In this document: piece by piece, positions 7,957-15,623 of the stretch
How positions within the stretch are numbered: the stretch's first letter is position 1
How the letters are laid out: every line of letters starts with the position of its first letter
From: Nitrospinota bacterium
GTDB taxonomy: Bacteria; Nitrospinota_A; UBA7883; JACRLM01
Length of the DNA stretch: 26,235 nt
Assembly: GCA_015231995.1 (NCBI GenBank)
Contig: JADGAO010000012.1
Location: 1 to 26,235, forward strand
Reading direction: 5' to 3'
Position numbers and translations under genes: made by a program
The notes under the pieces: generated by a model
What the model saw: the letters and a program-made list of their open reading frames with translations, nothing else
The model's database searches: none
Told to the model about the DNA's origin: nothing

Positions 7957-9726
7957 TCAGTCGAGTTCCTCTCTCCTGTGCGCTGGCATGAACACATCCA
8001 CAAGGTGTGGCACAGCGACACCACTCAACCCCATCTGGGACTTTATCCCGGCAAGCTCTATCTCCCATACGTTCCGGCTGGTGGGATTGTGCATTGGGTC
8101 ATCGAGAATATGGACATTCACCAGCCATGCCGGGACGCCAACCACTTCGTTTAAGAAATAGAGATGCGCCAACCGGTTGGCCGACTGGTACCACTTCCCC
8201 ATCCAGTCGGTTTCGGGCGCCACGCCGAGCCACTTTTTCGTTTTCTGGAGAGCTTTTTCGATTATGGATCGTGAATAAGGGGAGGCTCCGCAACCGTTCC
8301 CCTCAATTTCGCCTGGGTAGTTTTTAGCTTCAACCAGGATGACGCCTTCTTTGCCATTTATTTTCACCCGCGCCAGCGCATCCCATCGTGGGCCGCCTTT
8401 TGGCCAGAAGTCTCCAACCAACAAGGGAGCCAATCGGGACATCCCGACGGATCGTAGGAAGTCTTCGTCCTTGTATTCTTCATAAAGCGCATTCTTCAAC
8501 GGCGACACCCAGCTTATGTGATCTTTCAACGCTGGATAGGCGGCGCAGATTGCGGTGTTCAGCTCCTCTGCGCGACGGTTGACGTAAATCTGTATCTGAA
8601 GCTGGCTTCCCTTGTAAGCGCGGCCTTGCGAATCGGCCCGGCCATTTGAGGAACTACGGGGAGAAATGAACGATTTGATCATATTAAATCCGTCCTTAAT
8701 CTGCTCACCAATAGATTGGGCCTCTACGTATTCAAACTCGATATCGCCGTTAAGCCTCGGCTTATTCCCGTTTAATCCCAGAATAAGCGCATCTGGGGAC
8801 ATCTTGATTGCCACGAAGCGAACAGGCACATCCAACTCCGCTTCAACCTGCCTGTTCAATTCCGCAAGCTCCGCCGTTTGGCCATACCAATACCCTTCCG
8901 GCGCCATAACGCAGACAGCGGGAATGCTTTCGCGGATGGGTTTCCCCTTCGGCTCACTTCCTATGTCATCCATATTTGCCTGCACCATCGCCGCGTAACC
9001 CAGAGCCTGAAGCAGAGCGGCGGAAGGTGTATCCGTCCGGTTGGCGCCCTGCTTTAGCTCGATGACCCATGCCTGTCCCGCGCTAGTAACGCCGAACAGG
9101 TCAACCTTTCCTACGCCTTTATCATCCTGCCGCTCCTTGAGGGGGAACTGGTAATCAAGCAACGTCAAGGATATCCCGTCGGGCAGGGTGATGGGTGTCT
9201 TCCCCGGCCCGAACCGGTTCCACAATGCAATCGCCAGATGCTCCTCATTGCGGTTAGTGCCGCCTTTTGTGGATGGGACACCATCATGGCCGTCAATAAA
9301 GTATCGTTTATCACGGTTGTGACGCCGTGGGGCGCCTTTCATGATACGTTCATACGATCCTTTCAGGTCGGCCATATCCAGAGAAGTCATGGTTTCTTCG
9401 CCTTTTGTTATTTTTTCTGCGACGCCACTCGCCGCAATCAACGGCTTTAGCCCATGCCGCTGATTAACCTCGCTGATATGGGATTTCCAGAAAGCAACGT
9501 CATTTGTCTCATGAGTAGGGGCGTCGTAGCTATCTTTGGCTTTGCCTAAAATGTATCCGGCTGTTGTGCCAGGGAAGTGTTTTTTCCCTGACATTTCGAC
9601 CATTGGCGTTCGTGAGTAGTCACGGATCGAAAATGATGTGGATGTTTGAGGATCGTCCTTATGAAAGAAAAACACGAACGTGCCGGGGCAGATATCCGGC
9701 AGATAGAGCAATTTGCGGTTACTCAT
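7957..9726 (-). CDS. Large protein with two PD-(D/E)XK-like nuclease cores, function unknown
   Basis: A 589-residue cytoplasmic protein. ATG 9726 is preceded by GGAGAGG. Residues 1-96 form a domain (STSFSIRDYS...DVAFWKSHISEVNQRHGLKPL) that is repeated alone in the next ORF upstream. Residues about 160-250 look like a PD-(D/E)XK nuclease core: E162, VDLFGV with D209, WVIELK with E223 and K225, then QALGYA. Residues about 375-585 form a second, separate module (QIQIYVNRRAEELN...WVSPL...WDALARV...VILVEAKNY) with D449, E466 and K468, followed by ANRLAHLYFLNE and AWLVNVHILDD. The second part resembles a widespread unnamed family of hypothetical proteins. Both cores keep the acidic-acidic-Lys signature, so DNA or RNA cleavage is plausible but not shown. 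It ends a minus-strand set with two lipoproteins, divergent from a WYL regulator. Confidence 0.7.
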   Translation of the reverse strand: MSNRKLLYLPDICPGTFVFFFHKDDPQTSTSFSIRDYSRTPMVEMSGKKHFPGTTAGYILGKAKDSYDAPTHETNDVAFWKSHISEVNQRHGLKPLIAASGVAEKITKGEETMTSLDMADLKGSYERIMKGAPRRHNRDKRYFIDGHDGVPSTKGGTNRNEEHLAIALWNRFGPGKTPITLPDGISLTLLDYQFPLKERQDDKGVGKVDLFGVTSAGQAWVIELKQGANRTDTPSAALLQALGYAAMVQANMDDIGSEPKGKPIRESIPAVCVMAPEGYWYGQTAELAELNRQVEAELDVPVRFVAIKMSPDALILGLNGNKPRLNGDIEFEYVEAQSIGEQIKDGFNMIKSFISPRSSSNGRADSQGRAYKGSQLQIQIYVNRRAEELNTAICAAYPALKDHISWVSPLKNALYEEYKDEDFLRSVGMSRLAPLLVGDFWPKGGPRWDALARVKINGKEGVILVEAKNYPGEIEGNGCGASPYSRSIIEKALQKTKKWLGVAPETDWMGKWYQSANRLAHLYFLNEVVGVPAWLVNVHILDDPMHNPTSRNVWEIELAGIKSQMGLSGVAVPHLVDVFMPAHRREELD

Positions 9727-9804
9727 ATTCCTCTCCTTTGTTTGTCATGGATACATCCGCCCCCACGTTTGGCTTTGCCTCTTCTTATTATAGGTTACGC
9801 CGCG

Positions 9805-10122
9805 TTATAGTGGCCTAAGCCCGTGCCGCTGATTAACCTCGCTGATACGGGATCGCCAGTAGTGAACGTCATCCGTTGGATAGCTGGGAGTGTCAGCGGT
9901 GGCAAGCCGACGGGCGTCATACATGGCCGTCGCCATTCGCAGGATATCTGCGGCGGTTTTACCGGGGAAATCCTTGCCACGGTAAATCCGCGCCTTCCCG
10001 CCTGTCGAATAATCCCGGATCGAAAACGATGTGGATTTTTCCATCTTTCCCTTGAAATAGAAAAACACCAGGGTGTCAGGGAAATAATCCGCTAGGTAAA
10101 TAAGCTGGGTTTGAAAAAACAT
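9805..10122 (-). CDS. Short protein duplicating the N-terminal domain of the dual-nuclease protein
   Basis: 105 residues, starting at ATG 10122 (MFFQTQLIYLADYFPDTLV). The frame is open 25 codons further upstream, but that extension overlaps the lipoprotein gene. GGAG lies in the end of the lipoprotein gene and the ATG follows its stop by 4 nt. The sequence parallels residues 1-96 of the neighbouring 589-residue protein: STSFSIRDYS is identical, FPGKTAADIL matches FPGTTAGYIL, and ISEVNQRHGLRPL matches ISEVNQRHGLKPL. It stops exactly where the larger protein continues. It is either a truncated duplicate or a stand-alone copy of a regulatory or binding domain. The function of the domain is unknown. 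Confidence 0.6.
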   Translation of the reverse strand: MFFQTQLIYLADYFPDTLVFFYFKGKMEKSTSFSIRDYSTGGKARIYRGKDFPGKTAADILRMATAMYDARRLATADTPSYPTDDVHYWRSRISEVNQRHGLRPL

Positions 10123-10126
10123 GGCC

Positions 10127-10744
10127 CTACTCCACCCCCACCGGCGCAAAATGTCTGGCAAGATCGGCGACAGCCGTAGCGTATTCCGCTGAAACACCTT
10201 CTTGGCGCTGGTAAACCGATGTCATACCGATATTATCATCCCCGCCCGGTGTACGGGCAAGCGAATCCGCCACGCGGGACCATGCGCCGGAGCTGTAACG
10301 ATGGGATGTCGCGCTGTTAAGTGGAACGCAAACGTTGTACAACTGGTCGTTAACCATCATGTCATAGCATCCCGTCAGGCGATTATCACCTTCTACGATG
10401 AAGCTGAACACCCGATAGGTTTTGTATAAACCCGTTTCCCCCAAGGCCACGTATCGGTTAAGCGACGGATACCATGCCGCCACCACCAGCAGTGACTGAT
10501 AGTCGGCGTCAAACCCTCGATAGATAATGTTTCCATCATCAGTCATTTTGTCCGTTGGGCCGGTAATGGTGTAACGGGCATCGTAATCCGTCCCTGACAA
10601 ATTGTATTGGAAGATGAAATTGGCTAGTAACTTATCCGATGGGCTGGAACTGACTGCCGGACTCTCTGCGCTTCCACCGCCTCCGCCGCCCCCGCACCCG
10701 ACAAGAAGTAATACCGCCATCAGCGCTGTCGCCACGTTTTTCAT
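10127..10744 (-). CDS. Putative lipoprotein, function unknown
   Basis: 205 residues. The N-terminus MKNVATALMAVLLLVGC is a lipoprotein signal peptide with lipobox L-V-G-C17, followed by a Gly7 linker that would extend the mature protein from the membrane. The rest (SDKLLANFIFQYNLSGTDYD..., GLYKTYRVFSFIVEGDNRLTGCYDM) is beta-rich with two cysteines and a C-terminal helix; I do not recognise a family. The start overlaps the stop of the upstream lipoprotein by ATGA (10741-10744), showing translational coupling, and the downstream ORF begins 4 nt after its stop. Confidence 0.65.
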   Translation of the reverse strand: MKNVATALMAVLLLVGCGGGGGGGSAESPAVSSSPSDKLLANFIFQYNLSGTDYDARYTITGPTDKMTDDGNIIYRGFDADYQSLLVVAAWYPSLNRYVALGETGLYKTYRVFSFIVEGDNRLTGCYDMMVNDQLYNVCVPLNSATSHRYSSGAWSRVADSLARTPGGDDNIGMTSVYQRQEGVSAEYATAVADLARHFAPVGVE

Positions 10745-10944
10745 GATTCGTCTCCGTGATTGAAATTATATGTAGATGGACTTCCCGGATGGAACGTGCA
10801 CTCCGTCCCATCCTTATTGCATGTCATCGTGGGTTTAATGGACCCGTCACTGGTGTTATAGGGGCTGTTCGCCCACTCTTCCTGGCTCATGGGGTTGCCG
10901 CAAGCGCCTAACGAAAGCATGATGAGCAAAGCAAGGGTTCTCAT
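10741..10944 (-). CDS. Small putative lipoprotein
   Basis: 67 residues starting at ATG 10944 (MRTLALLIMLSLGACGNP), chosen because GGAGG lies 8 nt upstream; a longer frame to 10983 lacks such a site. The lipobox is L-G-A-C15. The mature peptide has Cys-Asn-Lys-Asp-Gly-Thr-Glu-Cys, a possible disulfide loop, and no recognised family. It is the first gene of the minus-strand set, facing the WYL regulator across the operator region, and shares an ATGA overlap with the next gene. Confidence 0.6.
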   Translation of the reverse strand: MRTLALLIMLSLGACGNPMSQEEWANSPYNTSDGSIKPTMTCNKDGTECTFHPGSPSTYNFNHGDES

Positions 10945-11004
10945 TATGTTTTTCCTCCAGCCTGAGTTACCTTTTATTGTCATGGCTACACTTTACAGTT
11001 CGCA

Positions 11005-11023
11005 TGTGACATCCCGGGTCACA
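11005..11023. promoter_or_regulatory. Operator 1, palindrome TGTGAC-N7-GTCACA
   Basis: A perfect 6+6 palindrome, TGTGAC and GTCACA, separated by ATCCCGG. It lies in the 156-bp divergent region, about 60 bp upstream of the small lipoprotein start. It is probably a site for the adjacent WYL regulator (inference). A further half-site, GTCAC at 11029-11033, lies between the two operators. Confidence 0.65.
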
Positions 11024-11047
11024 CGAATGTCACTCTTCATTAATTTC

Positions 11048-11066
11048 TGTGACCTCGAATGTCACA
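11048..11066. promoter_or_regulatory. Operator 2, palindrome TGTGAC-N7-GTCACA
   Basis: Same half-sites and same 7-bp spacing (CTCGAAT) as operator 1, with centres 43 bp apart (about four helical turns). It lies just upstream of an extended -10-like TGATACGAT (11073-11081), so binding here would be expected to control the regulator's own promoter. Confidence 0.65.
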
Positions 11067-11072
11067 GGAACC

Positions 11073-11081
11073 TGATACGAT
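11073..11081 (+). promoter_or_regulatory. Possible extended -10 of the WYL regulator gene
   Basis: TG-A-TACGAT fits the TGnTATAAT extended -10 pattern at TG plus four of six positions. It is 19 nt before the ATG at 11101 and has no clear -35, because that zone is taken up by operator 2. Confidence 0.35.
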
Positions 11082-11100
11082 TTAAGCGGGAGGAAAACAA

Positions 11101-12075
11101 ATGCCGCGCAACGAGCAAGTCATCCGGTTCATGGCCATCCTCAAAGAGCTGGAATCGCCCCAGGGCCTGTATGCCCCACGCATGGCGGAACGGTTCAAGG
11201 TGGACCGCCGCACGGTTTATCGTGACCTGAAAGCGGTGGAAGACGCTGGACACCCAATCTATCAGGACACGTCTGGGACGCGGACTGTCTGGCGCATGTC
11301 TCAAGGGTATCGGACGGGAATCCGCGATCTGCCGGTGACCCATGGGGAGATGCTGGCGCTTTGGTATGCAGTGACCCTTGTCAGCCGCCACGCCCCCGCC
11401 CCATTTGAGAAAGACGTGCGGTCGCTCATCAAAAAAGTGGAATCGCTTGGTGGGAACGGCAACGGGTTCCGGGAAGCCGCCAGCCGCCTATTCCGCCCCT
11501 TAATCCGGGGCGCCAAGGTAAAGACAGGCTCGCTTTCCGCTATCGGCGACATAACGACCGCCGTCATCGAAAAGCGGGTGGTGAAGATCGAATATCTTGT
11601 GTTTAAGGATGGGACAGTGCGGAGCCTGCGTATCCACCCGCACCATCTTTTTGAATACCGGAACGGACTCTACGTCGCCTGTTATTCCGAATCGCACGAT
11701 AAAGGTATCACCCTTGCCGTTGAGCGGATACGCAAGCTGGAGTTGACCAACGAAAAGTTTGAGCTACGCAAAGGGCTTGATCCGGCGGAAAGCCACGCAA
11801 ACAGCATTGGGCTTGGGTTCGGCTCCCCGGCCCGTGTCCGGCTCCAATTTGCCAAGGAGGTGGCGGCGTATGTGAAGGAACGGGCCTGGCATGTGACACA
11901 GGTTGTAAAAGAGATTGGCGACGGGCAGGTTGAACTGTCCATGAACGTCTGCATAGATTACGAACTGCTGGGCATGATCTGCGGGTATGGACCGTTTGTG
12001 ACGGTGTTAAAACCAGAGTCCCTGCGGGAAACGGTCAAGAAAAGGCTTGCGGACGCCCTTCGGCAATATGACTGA
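11101..12075 (+). CDS. WYL-domain transcriptional regulator
   Basis: 324 residues, with GGGAGG 7 nt before the ATG. Residues about 1-60 are a winged helix (QVIRFMAILKEL, then AERFKVDRRTVYRDLKAVEDAG) of the DeoR/HTH_11 type. Residues about 150-215 form the WYL domain (VVKIEYLVFKDGTVRSLRIHPHHLF, split here as VVKIEYLVFKDG and TVRSLRIHPHHLF; then NGLYVACYSE and AVERIRKLEL). Residues about 240-320 are the C-terminal WCX-type extension. Family knowledge: WYL proteins bind nucleic-acid or nucleotide ligands and often repress phage-defence operons (BrxR/CapW types). The two palindromic operators and the divergent gene set make it the likely regulator of 7957-10944 and of itself. Confidence 0.85.
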   Translation: MPRNEQVIRFMAILKELESPQGLYAPRMAERFKVDRRTVYRDLKAVEDAGHPIYQDTSGTRTVWRMSQGYRTGIRDLPVTHGEMLALWYAVTLVSRHAPAPFEKDVRSLIKKVESLGGNGNGFREAASRLFRPLIRGAKVKTGSLSAIGDITTAVIEKRVVKIEYLVFKDGTVRSLRIHPHHLFEYRNGLYVACYSESHDKGITLAVERIRKLELTNEKFELRKGLDPAESHANSIGLGFGSPARVRLQFAKEVAAYVKERAWHVTQVVKEIGDGQVELSMNVCIDYELLGMICGYGPFVTVLKPESLRETVKKRLADALRQYD

Positions 12076-12100
12076 TTGACTTCCTTATGGAGATGTTGAA

Positions 12101-12280
12101 ATGGCAACCATGATAGTGATTTTGATCGCGCTGGGTATCGGGCTGGGGATACTTGCGCTCTTTCGGAAGACTCCCACTCCGGAGAGGGAACCGTTATCCG
12201 AAGAGGAGATGTTAAACGAGGAGATTGACATATTCACAATCATTGTCACAACCGGGGATCATGACGGGTTGCCGAAATAG
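12101..12280 (+). CDS. 59-residue single-span membrane protein
   Basis: MATMIVILIALGIGLGILALF forms one transmembrane helix at the N-terminus (written as MATMIVILIAL and GIGLGILALF). RKTPTP follows, then an acidic tail (EEEMLNEEIDIF, TGDHDGLPK). GGAG lies 9 nt before the ATG. It follows the WYL gene by 25 nt on the same strand, so it is probably co-transcribed. I do not recognise a family. Its size, single helix and place beside a regulator fit a small membrane effector or accessory protein, but this is inference. 12281-12356 holds nothing I can call. Confidence 0.55.
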   Translation: MATMIVILIALGIGLGILALFRKTPTPEREPLSEEEMLNEEIDIFTIIVTTGDHDGLPK

Positions 12281-12356
12281 TGTCCTATTTAACGTCGGAC
12301 GCTTTACTGATTTTAAGGTCATTTTTTAGGATGTAGCGGGGCGAGCCAAAGAGCTC

Positions 12357-13226
12357 CTAATCCAGTTTTTCTACCCTCAGATGTCCCAGCCCGAATATCG
12401 TAGCCTTCCCAACGTGTATCCAGCTTGCCGCCGCTAATAACGGCCAAAGCTCGCCAGGGCCATGTGGCAGGTTCAAATAACCAGCCACCCCATAAATGTC
12501 AAGTTCCCTCTTTTGGCTACCGGAATATCGCACCAGATCAAGCCGTTCCCATTTGCCATCACCGGTTATAACTTGTTTTGACGTATAAATCAGGGCTGGC
12601 TTGATGTCAGTGAAAATGGCGCTGGCGTCCGGCGGCAAGTAATAAGCCACCCTCCTGGACGCCGACGATACGATGTCGCTTAAGCTCGGGGATTCCACCA
12701 ACAGCTTCTTGCGCAATATCCTTACTGGCGCGTTAAAAAGCAACCTGCATGGGGCGGTTTTTGGATCGCCTTCTATTGGCCACACAGCGTTTCCCAATAT
12801 CCAGCCGCTTTTCGAGTTTTCAGCGGATGACAATCTCCCGTCACAGCCAAGAAAATGCGTTTTTCTGATCGTGAACGGAATTCTCTTCTTCCCAAGCCCC
12901 ATTTGACTGGCCATATTCCACGCTGATATAAGTGCATCATAGTGATTGACGGCGTCACCAATGAGAATTTGTTCGATAGCAGGGAATCCATCATTGGATG
13001 GGGTAGTTGGCCGCAGTGTGTAACCCGGAATTTTATTATTAGTTTCTTCACCATCGTCAGCGAATACTTTCGAGTAAATGTCCCTGTCTAACTCGTGCAA
13101 CGCCGCGCCCCAGACACCTCTTAGCATCGGTATGGTAGCAAATACCTCTGAGGTATCTATTTCCATGCGAGTGGCGAGAATGGTGATACGTTTAAGAAAC
13201 GCCTTAAGAATTATCTCCAACCCCAT
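12357..13226 (-). CDS. cas6: CRISPR pre-crRNA endoribonuclease Cas6
   Basis: 289 residues, RAMP fold. The C-terminal signature LLAAASWIHVGKATIFGLGHLRV (residues about 262-285; here LLAAASWIHVGK and ATIFGLGHLRV) is the Cas6 C-terminal Gly-rich motif (family: xLLxxGEWLHVGKGTxFGLG). The middle has a typical RAMP arrangement with RRVAYYLPPD and DLVRYSGSQKRELDIYGVAG. Cas6 cuts each repeat of the array transcript, leaving an 8-nt 5' handle. It sits about 1.2 kb beyond the distal end of the array, separated from it by one unrelated gene, so it may have its own promoter. The catalytic residues cannot be assigned by eye. ATG 13226 is preceded by a weak GGGACGG site. Confidence 0.85.
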   Translation of the reverse strand: MGLEIILKAFLKRITILATRMEIDTSEVFATIPMLRGVWGAALHELDRDIYSKVFADDGEETNNKIPGYTLRPTTPSNDGFPAIEQILIGDAVNHYDALISAWNMASQMGLGKKRIPFTIRKTHFLGCDGRLSSAENSKSGWILGNAVWPIEGDPKTAPCRLLFNAPVRILRKKLLVESPSLSDIVSSASRRVAYYLPPDASAIFTDIKPALIYTSKQVITGDGKWERLDLVRYSGSQKRELDIYGVAGYLNLPHGPGELWPLLAAASWIHVGKATIFGLGHLRVEKLD

Positions 13227-13327
13227 TATTCCGTCCCTTCATCGAGCAATTCAGCGACATGGGAAGCCTCGCTTGCCTAATATAAAGGATGCATACATCC
13301 ATACAGACAAGAGGCAAGGCAAACGGC

Positions 13328-14104
13328 TCATCGAATGGCCAAAGCGCCATCCCAAAGATTCTTCAGCCTTTCGCTTGATGTTAGCTTTTCCAACTCGCCC
13401 CATATAGTTTTGCTAACTTTATCTTCAGCGATGATGAAATACGCTCTAGGGCTGTAAGCGGAAAATCTAACACTCATTACGGTTTTGTCACGGATACCAA
13501 TATTGGCCAATCGCTCCCCATGAAAACGCTGTTGTTCCACATGCTTCCCTTGTCTCCCAAGGTGGTGATATATGACGGTAACCCTGTGATGTGCCGCAAA
13601 AGCAGTGATCTCGTCCATGAGCGCATACTTTCCAGCAAGCTTTGAATTTCGACTTACCCCAGAAACAGGCTCAATTCCATTGTCAGGGTCAAGAAACACC
13701 ATAGGGCATGTTGATACGGTGGACAAAGCGGACTTAACCCAATCTTTACGCAAGCGGCCTCGTTCCTGCAACGGCGACAGTTTTAAATTTTGATTGTCTG
13801 GCGCAAATGTATAGTCGCTGAAAAATACAGACCCCGCAGGAGCCACGTTAACCGACTCTAACATGCGCACTGAGCGTTTTTCATTTAGCGATGAAACATC
13901 CCTGAGAATTTTGAGCAACTCGTTGTCAATATTATGGAATCTGGTTTTATCAAAATAGTTTATATGTCGCCCATCATTATTGTGACTCTCGTCAGGGAAT
14001 AGGTACCAGATAACGCCAAGACGCAGGTTGAGCGCATGAGCAAGTCTTCTTAAAAGAAAAAACTTCCCAAAATCACCAACATCCCCGGCATAGCGATGTT
14101 GCAT
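13328..14104 (-). CDS. MQHRY-type conserved protein, unknown function
   Basis: 258 residues, starting at ATG 14104 (MQHRYAGDVGDFGKFFLLRRL) with GGCGGAAG upstream. The frame stays open to 14308, but that part runs through a dispersed repeat and is not native coding. I recognise the layout of a widespread unnamed family beginning MQHRYxGDxGDFGKxxLLR, with GVIWYLFPDESHNNDGRHINYF (here GVIWYLFPDES and HNNDGRHINYF) and VFLDPDNGIEP (137-146). The last resembles motif IV of Rossmann methyltransferases (inference only). VTVIYHHLGRQGKH follows. It is embedded between cas6 and the array, on the same strand as all cas genes; whether it works with them is unknown. Confidence 0.65.
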   Translation of the reverse strand: MQHRYAGDVGDFGKFFLLRRLAHALNLRLGVIWYLFPDESHNNDGRHINYFDKTRFHNIDNELLKILRDVSSLNEKRSVRMLESVNVAPAGSVFFSDYTFAPDNQNLKLSPLQERGRLRKDWVKSALSTVSTCPMVFLDPDNGIEPVSGVSRNSKLAGKYALMDEITAFAAHHRVTVIYHHLGRQGKHVEQQRFHGERLANIGIRDKTVMSVRFSAYSPRAYFIIAEDKVSKTIWGELEKLTSSERLKNLWDGALAIR

Positions 14105-14200
14105 TACACTTCCGCCACTATTTTTTGCGCCATTTGTCGTTTCCCGTGAAATGGAGACATTACATGCCTTGATTCGCTGATAAGCATGGCCATCGCATAT

Positions 14201-14287
14201 TGTCATTGCGAGGACGTCTCTGGCGTCCGTGGCAATCTCAGGATTATCCTGGATCGCCACACCCCTGTGAGGTGGCTCACGATGACA
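14201..14287. repeat. 87-bp dispersed element with TGTCAT ends
   Basis: It starts TGTCATTGCGAG and ends CTCACGATGACA; the ends match as inverted repeats at 10 of 12 positions. Size and ends parallel 1970-2058. It creates the spurious N-terminal extension of the MQHRY-type frame. The rest of the 14105-14432 gap holds no gene. Confidence 0.6.
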
Positions 14288-14432
14288 CGGTTGGGCGTTG
14301 ATTTCCAACTCACCCCACGCTTCACGCGTATGTTATCAGGGAATCAAGAATTACATACCGCTACCATGAAAACCTTCTAGCTTTAGGATAGCTTAGAAAA
14401 CCTAGCCATAGGGCTAAATTTCCCAGCGCCCC

Positions 14433-15477
14433 GTTTCAATCCCCTCGTTTCTGGGGCGTGGTTTGCGACTCTTTTTCTCTGCGTCCCAGAGTTTGCGAGT
14501 CATTTCGGTTTCAATCCCCTCATTTCTGGGGCGTGGTTTGCGACGAAGGAATTGAAAATGGCTCGCTCAAAAAAAACACTCACTAAGTTTCAATCCCCTC
14601 GTTTCTGGGGCGTGGTTTGCGACGAATTAGAGTGGGTATCCACCCAGTTATTTCCGGCACCCTCTGGGTTTCAATCCCCTCGTTTCTGGGGCGTGGTTTG
14701 CGACATGGTTGTCGAGGTAATAGACACTGTGGAGGATATGGTTTCAATCCCCTCGTTTCTGGGGCGTGGTTTGCGACTTGTCTACACCGATGGGACTAAC
14801 GGCAACGGTGGGGCCTTGGGTTTCAATCCCCTCGTTTCTGGGGCGTGGTTTGCGACACTGGCAACGGTGCGCGAGATAGGGAGGCACGGCAAGATGAGCG
14901 GTTTCAATCCCCTCGTTTCTGGGGCGTGGTTTGCGACGGCCCTCAAAAAGACGGCCACAGAGGCCGATTTGTTCGAGTTTCAATCCCCTCGTTTCTGGGG
15001 CGTGGTTTGCGACTAAAATCAGCCAGTTCGGTGATCAACAACCCGGTGGCTCTGTTTCAATCCCCTCGTTTCTGGGGCGTGGTTTGCGACTTTGTTCGAC
15101 GGCCTTCAGTAATCGGTTCCCCGTTGAGCCATGTTTCAATCCCCTCGTTTCTGGGGCGTGGTTTGCGACCTCTTGGCAGAAAATGGGCCGTCAACAGCCT
15201 CATCGGCATGAAGTTTCAATCCCCTCGTTTCTGGGGCGTGGTTTGCGACCGTGGATAAACATGTCCAGATGATAGTAGGGATGGACGGCGTTTCAATCCC
15301 CTCGTTTCTGGGGCGTGGTTTGCGACTCCGTTTGCCTCTTTCCAATCAACAAGGGGATGTTGCGTTTCAATCCCCTCGTTTCTGGGGCGTGGTTTGCGAC
15401 CGAAGGAAAATGTGCAATCTGCGGTTGAGATATTGTCCAAGTTTCAATCCCCTCGTTTCTGGGGCGTGGTTTGCGAC
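14433..15477 (-). CRISPR. CRISPR array, 14 repeats of 37 bp, 13 spacers
   Basis: Repeats start at 14433, 14508, 14587, 14668, 14741, 14820, 14901, 14977, 15054, 15133, 15213, 15290, 15364 and 15441. On the plus strand each begins GTTTCAATCCCC and ends GTGGTTTGCGAC, with CCCC/GGGG able to form a small stem. Spacers are 36-44 nt, typical of type III. On the minus strand the repeat ends GATTGAAAC, matching the AUUGAAAC 5' handle of mature crRNAs. Transcription is therefore most likely on the minus strand, with the leader at the right, between array and cas2. All repeats are identical except the second (14508), which has one G-to-A change; this fits the left end being the old, distal end. Confidence 0.97.
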
Positions 15478-15623
15478 TATACTAGCTTGTGAGCCTTGTT
15501 ATTCAACCGGTTATTACGCCTGTTTTCGTAACCTGGCAAAGACATGTACAGTATGATACAAACCTAATGTGGCGCCAATAGGCGCGTTGGACATAATGCC
15601 AACATTTTCAAAGAACTGGGTTC

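Noticed and set aside
12357..13226. Assignment of this RAMP gene as the missing cmr1 or cmr6
   Set aside because: Its C-terminal WIHVGKATIFGLG motif is Cas6-like, and both Cmr1 and Cmr6 signatures are in the fusion protein.
14105..14308. N-terminal extension of the MQHRY-type protein
   Set aside because: The extension is encoded by a dispersed TGTCAT element and lacks a ribosome site, while ATG 14104 starts exactly at the family's conserved N-terminus.
14552..15272. Several open frames with repeating peptides such as FNPLVSGAWFA and SIPSFLGRGLR
   Set aside because: They are translations of the CRISPR repeats.
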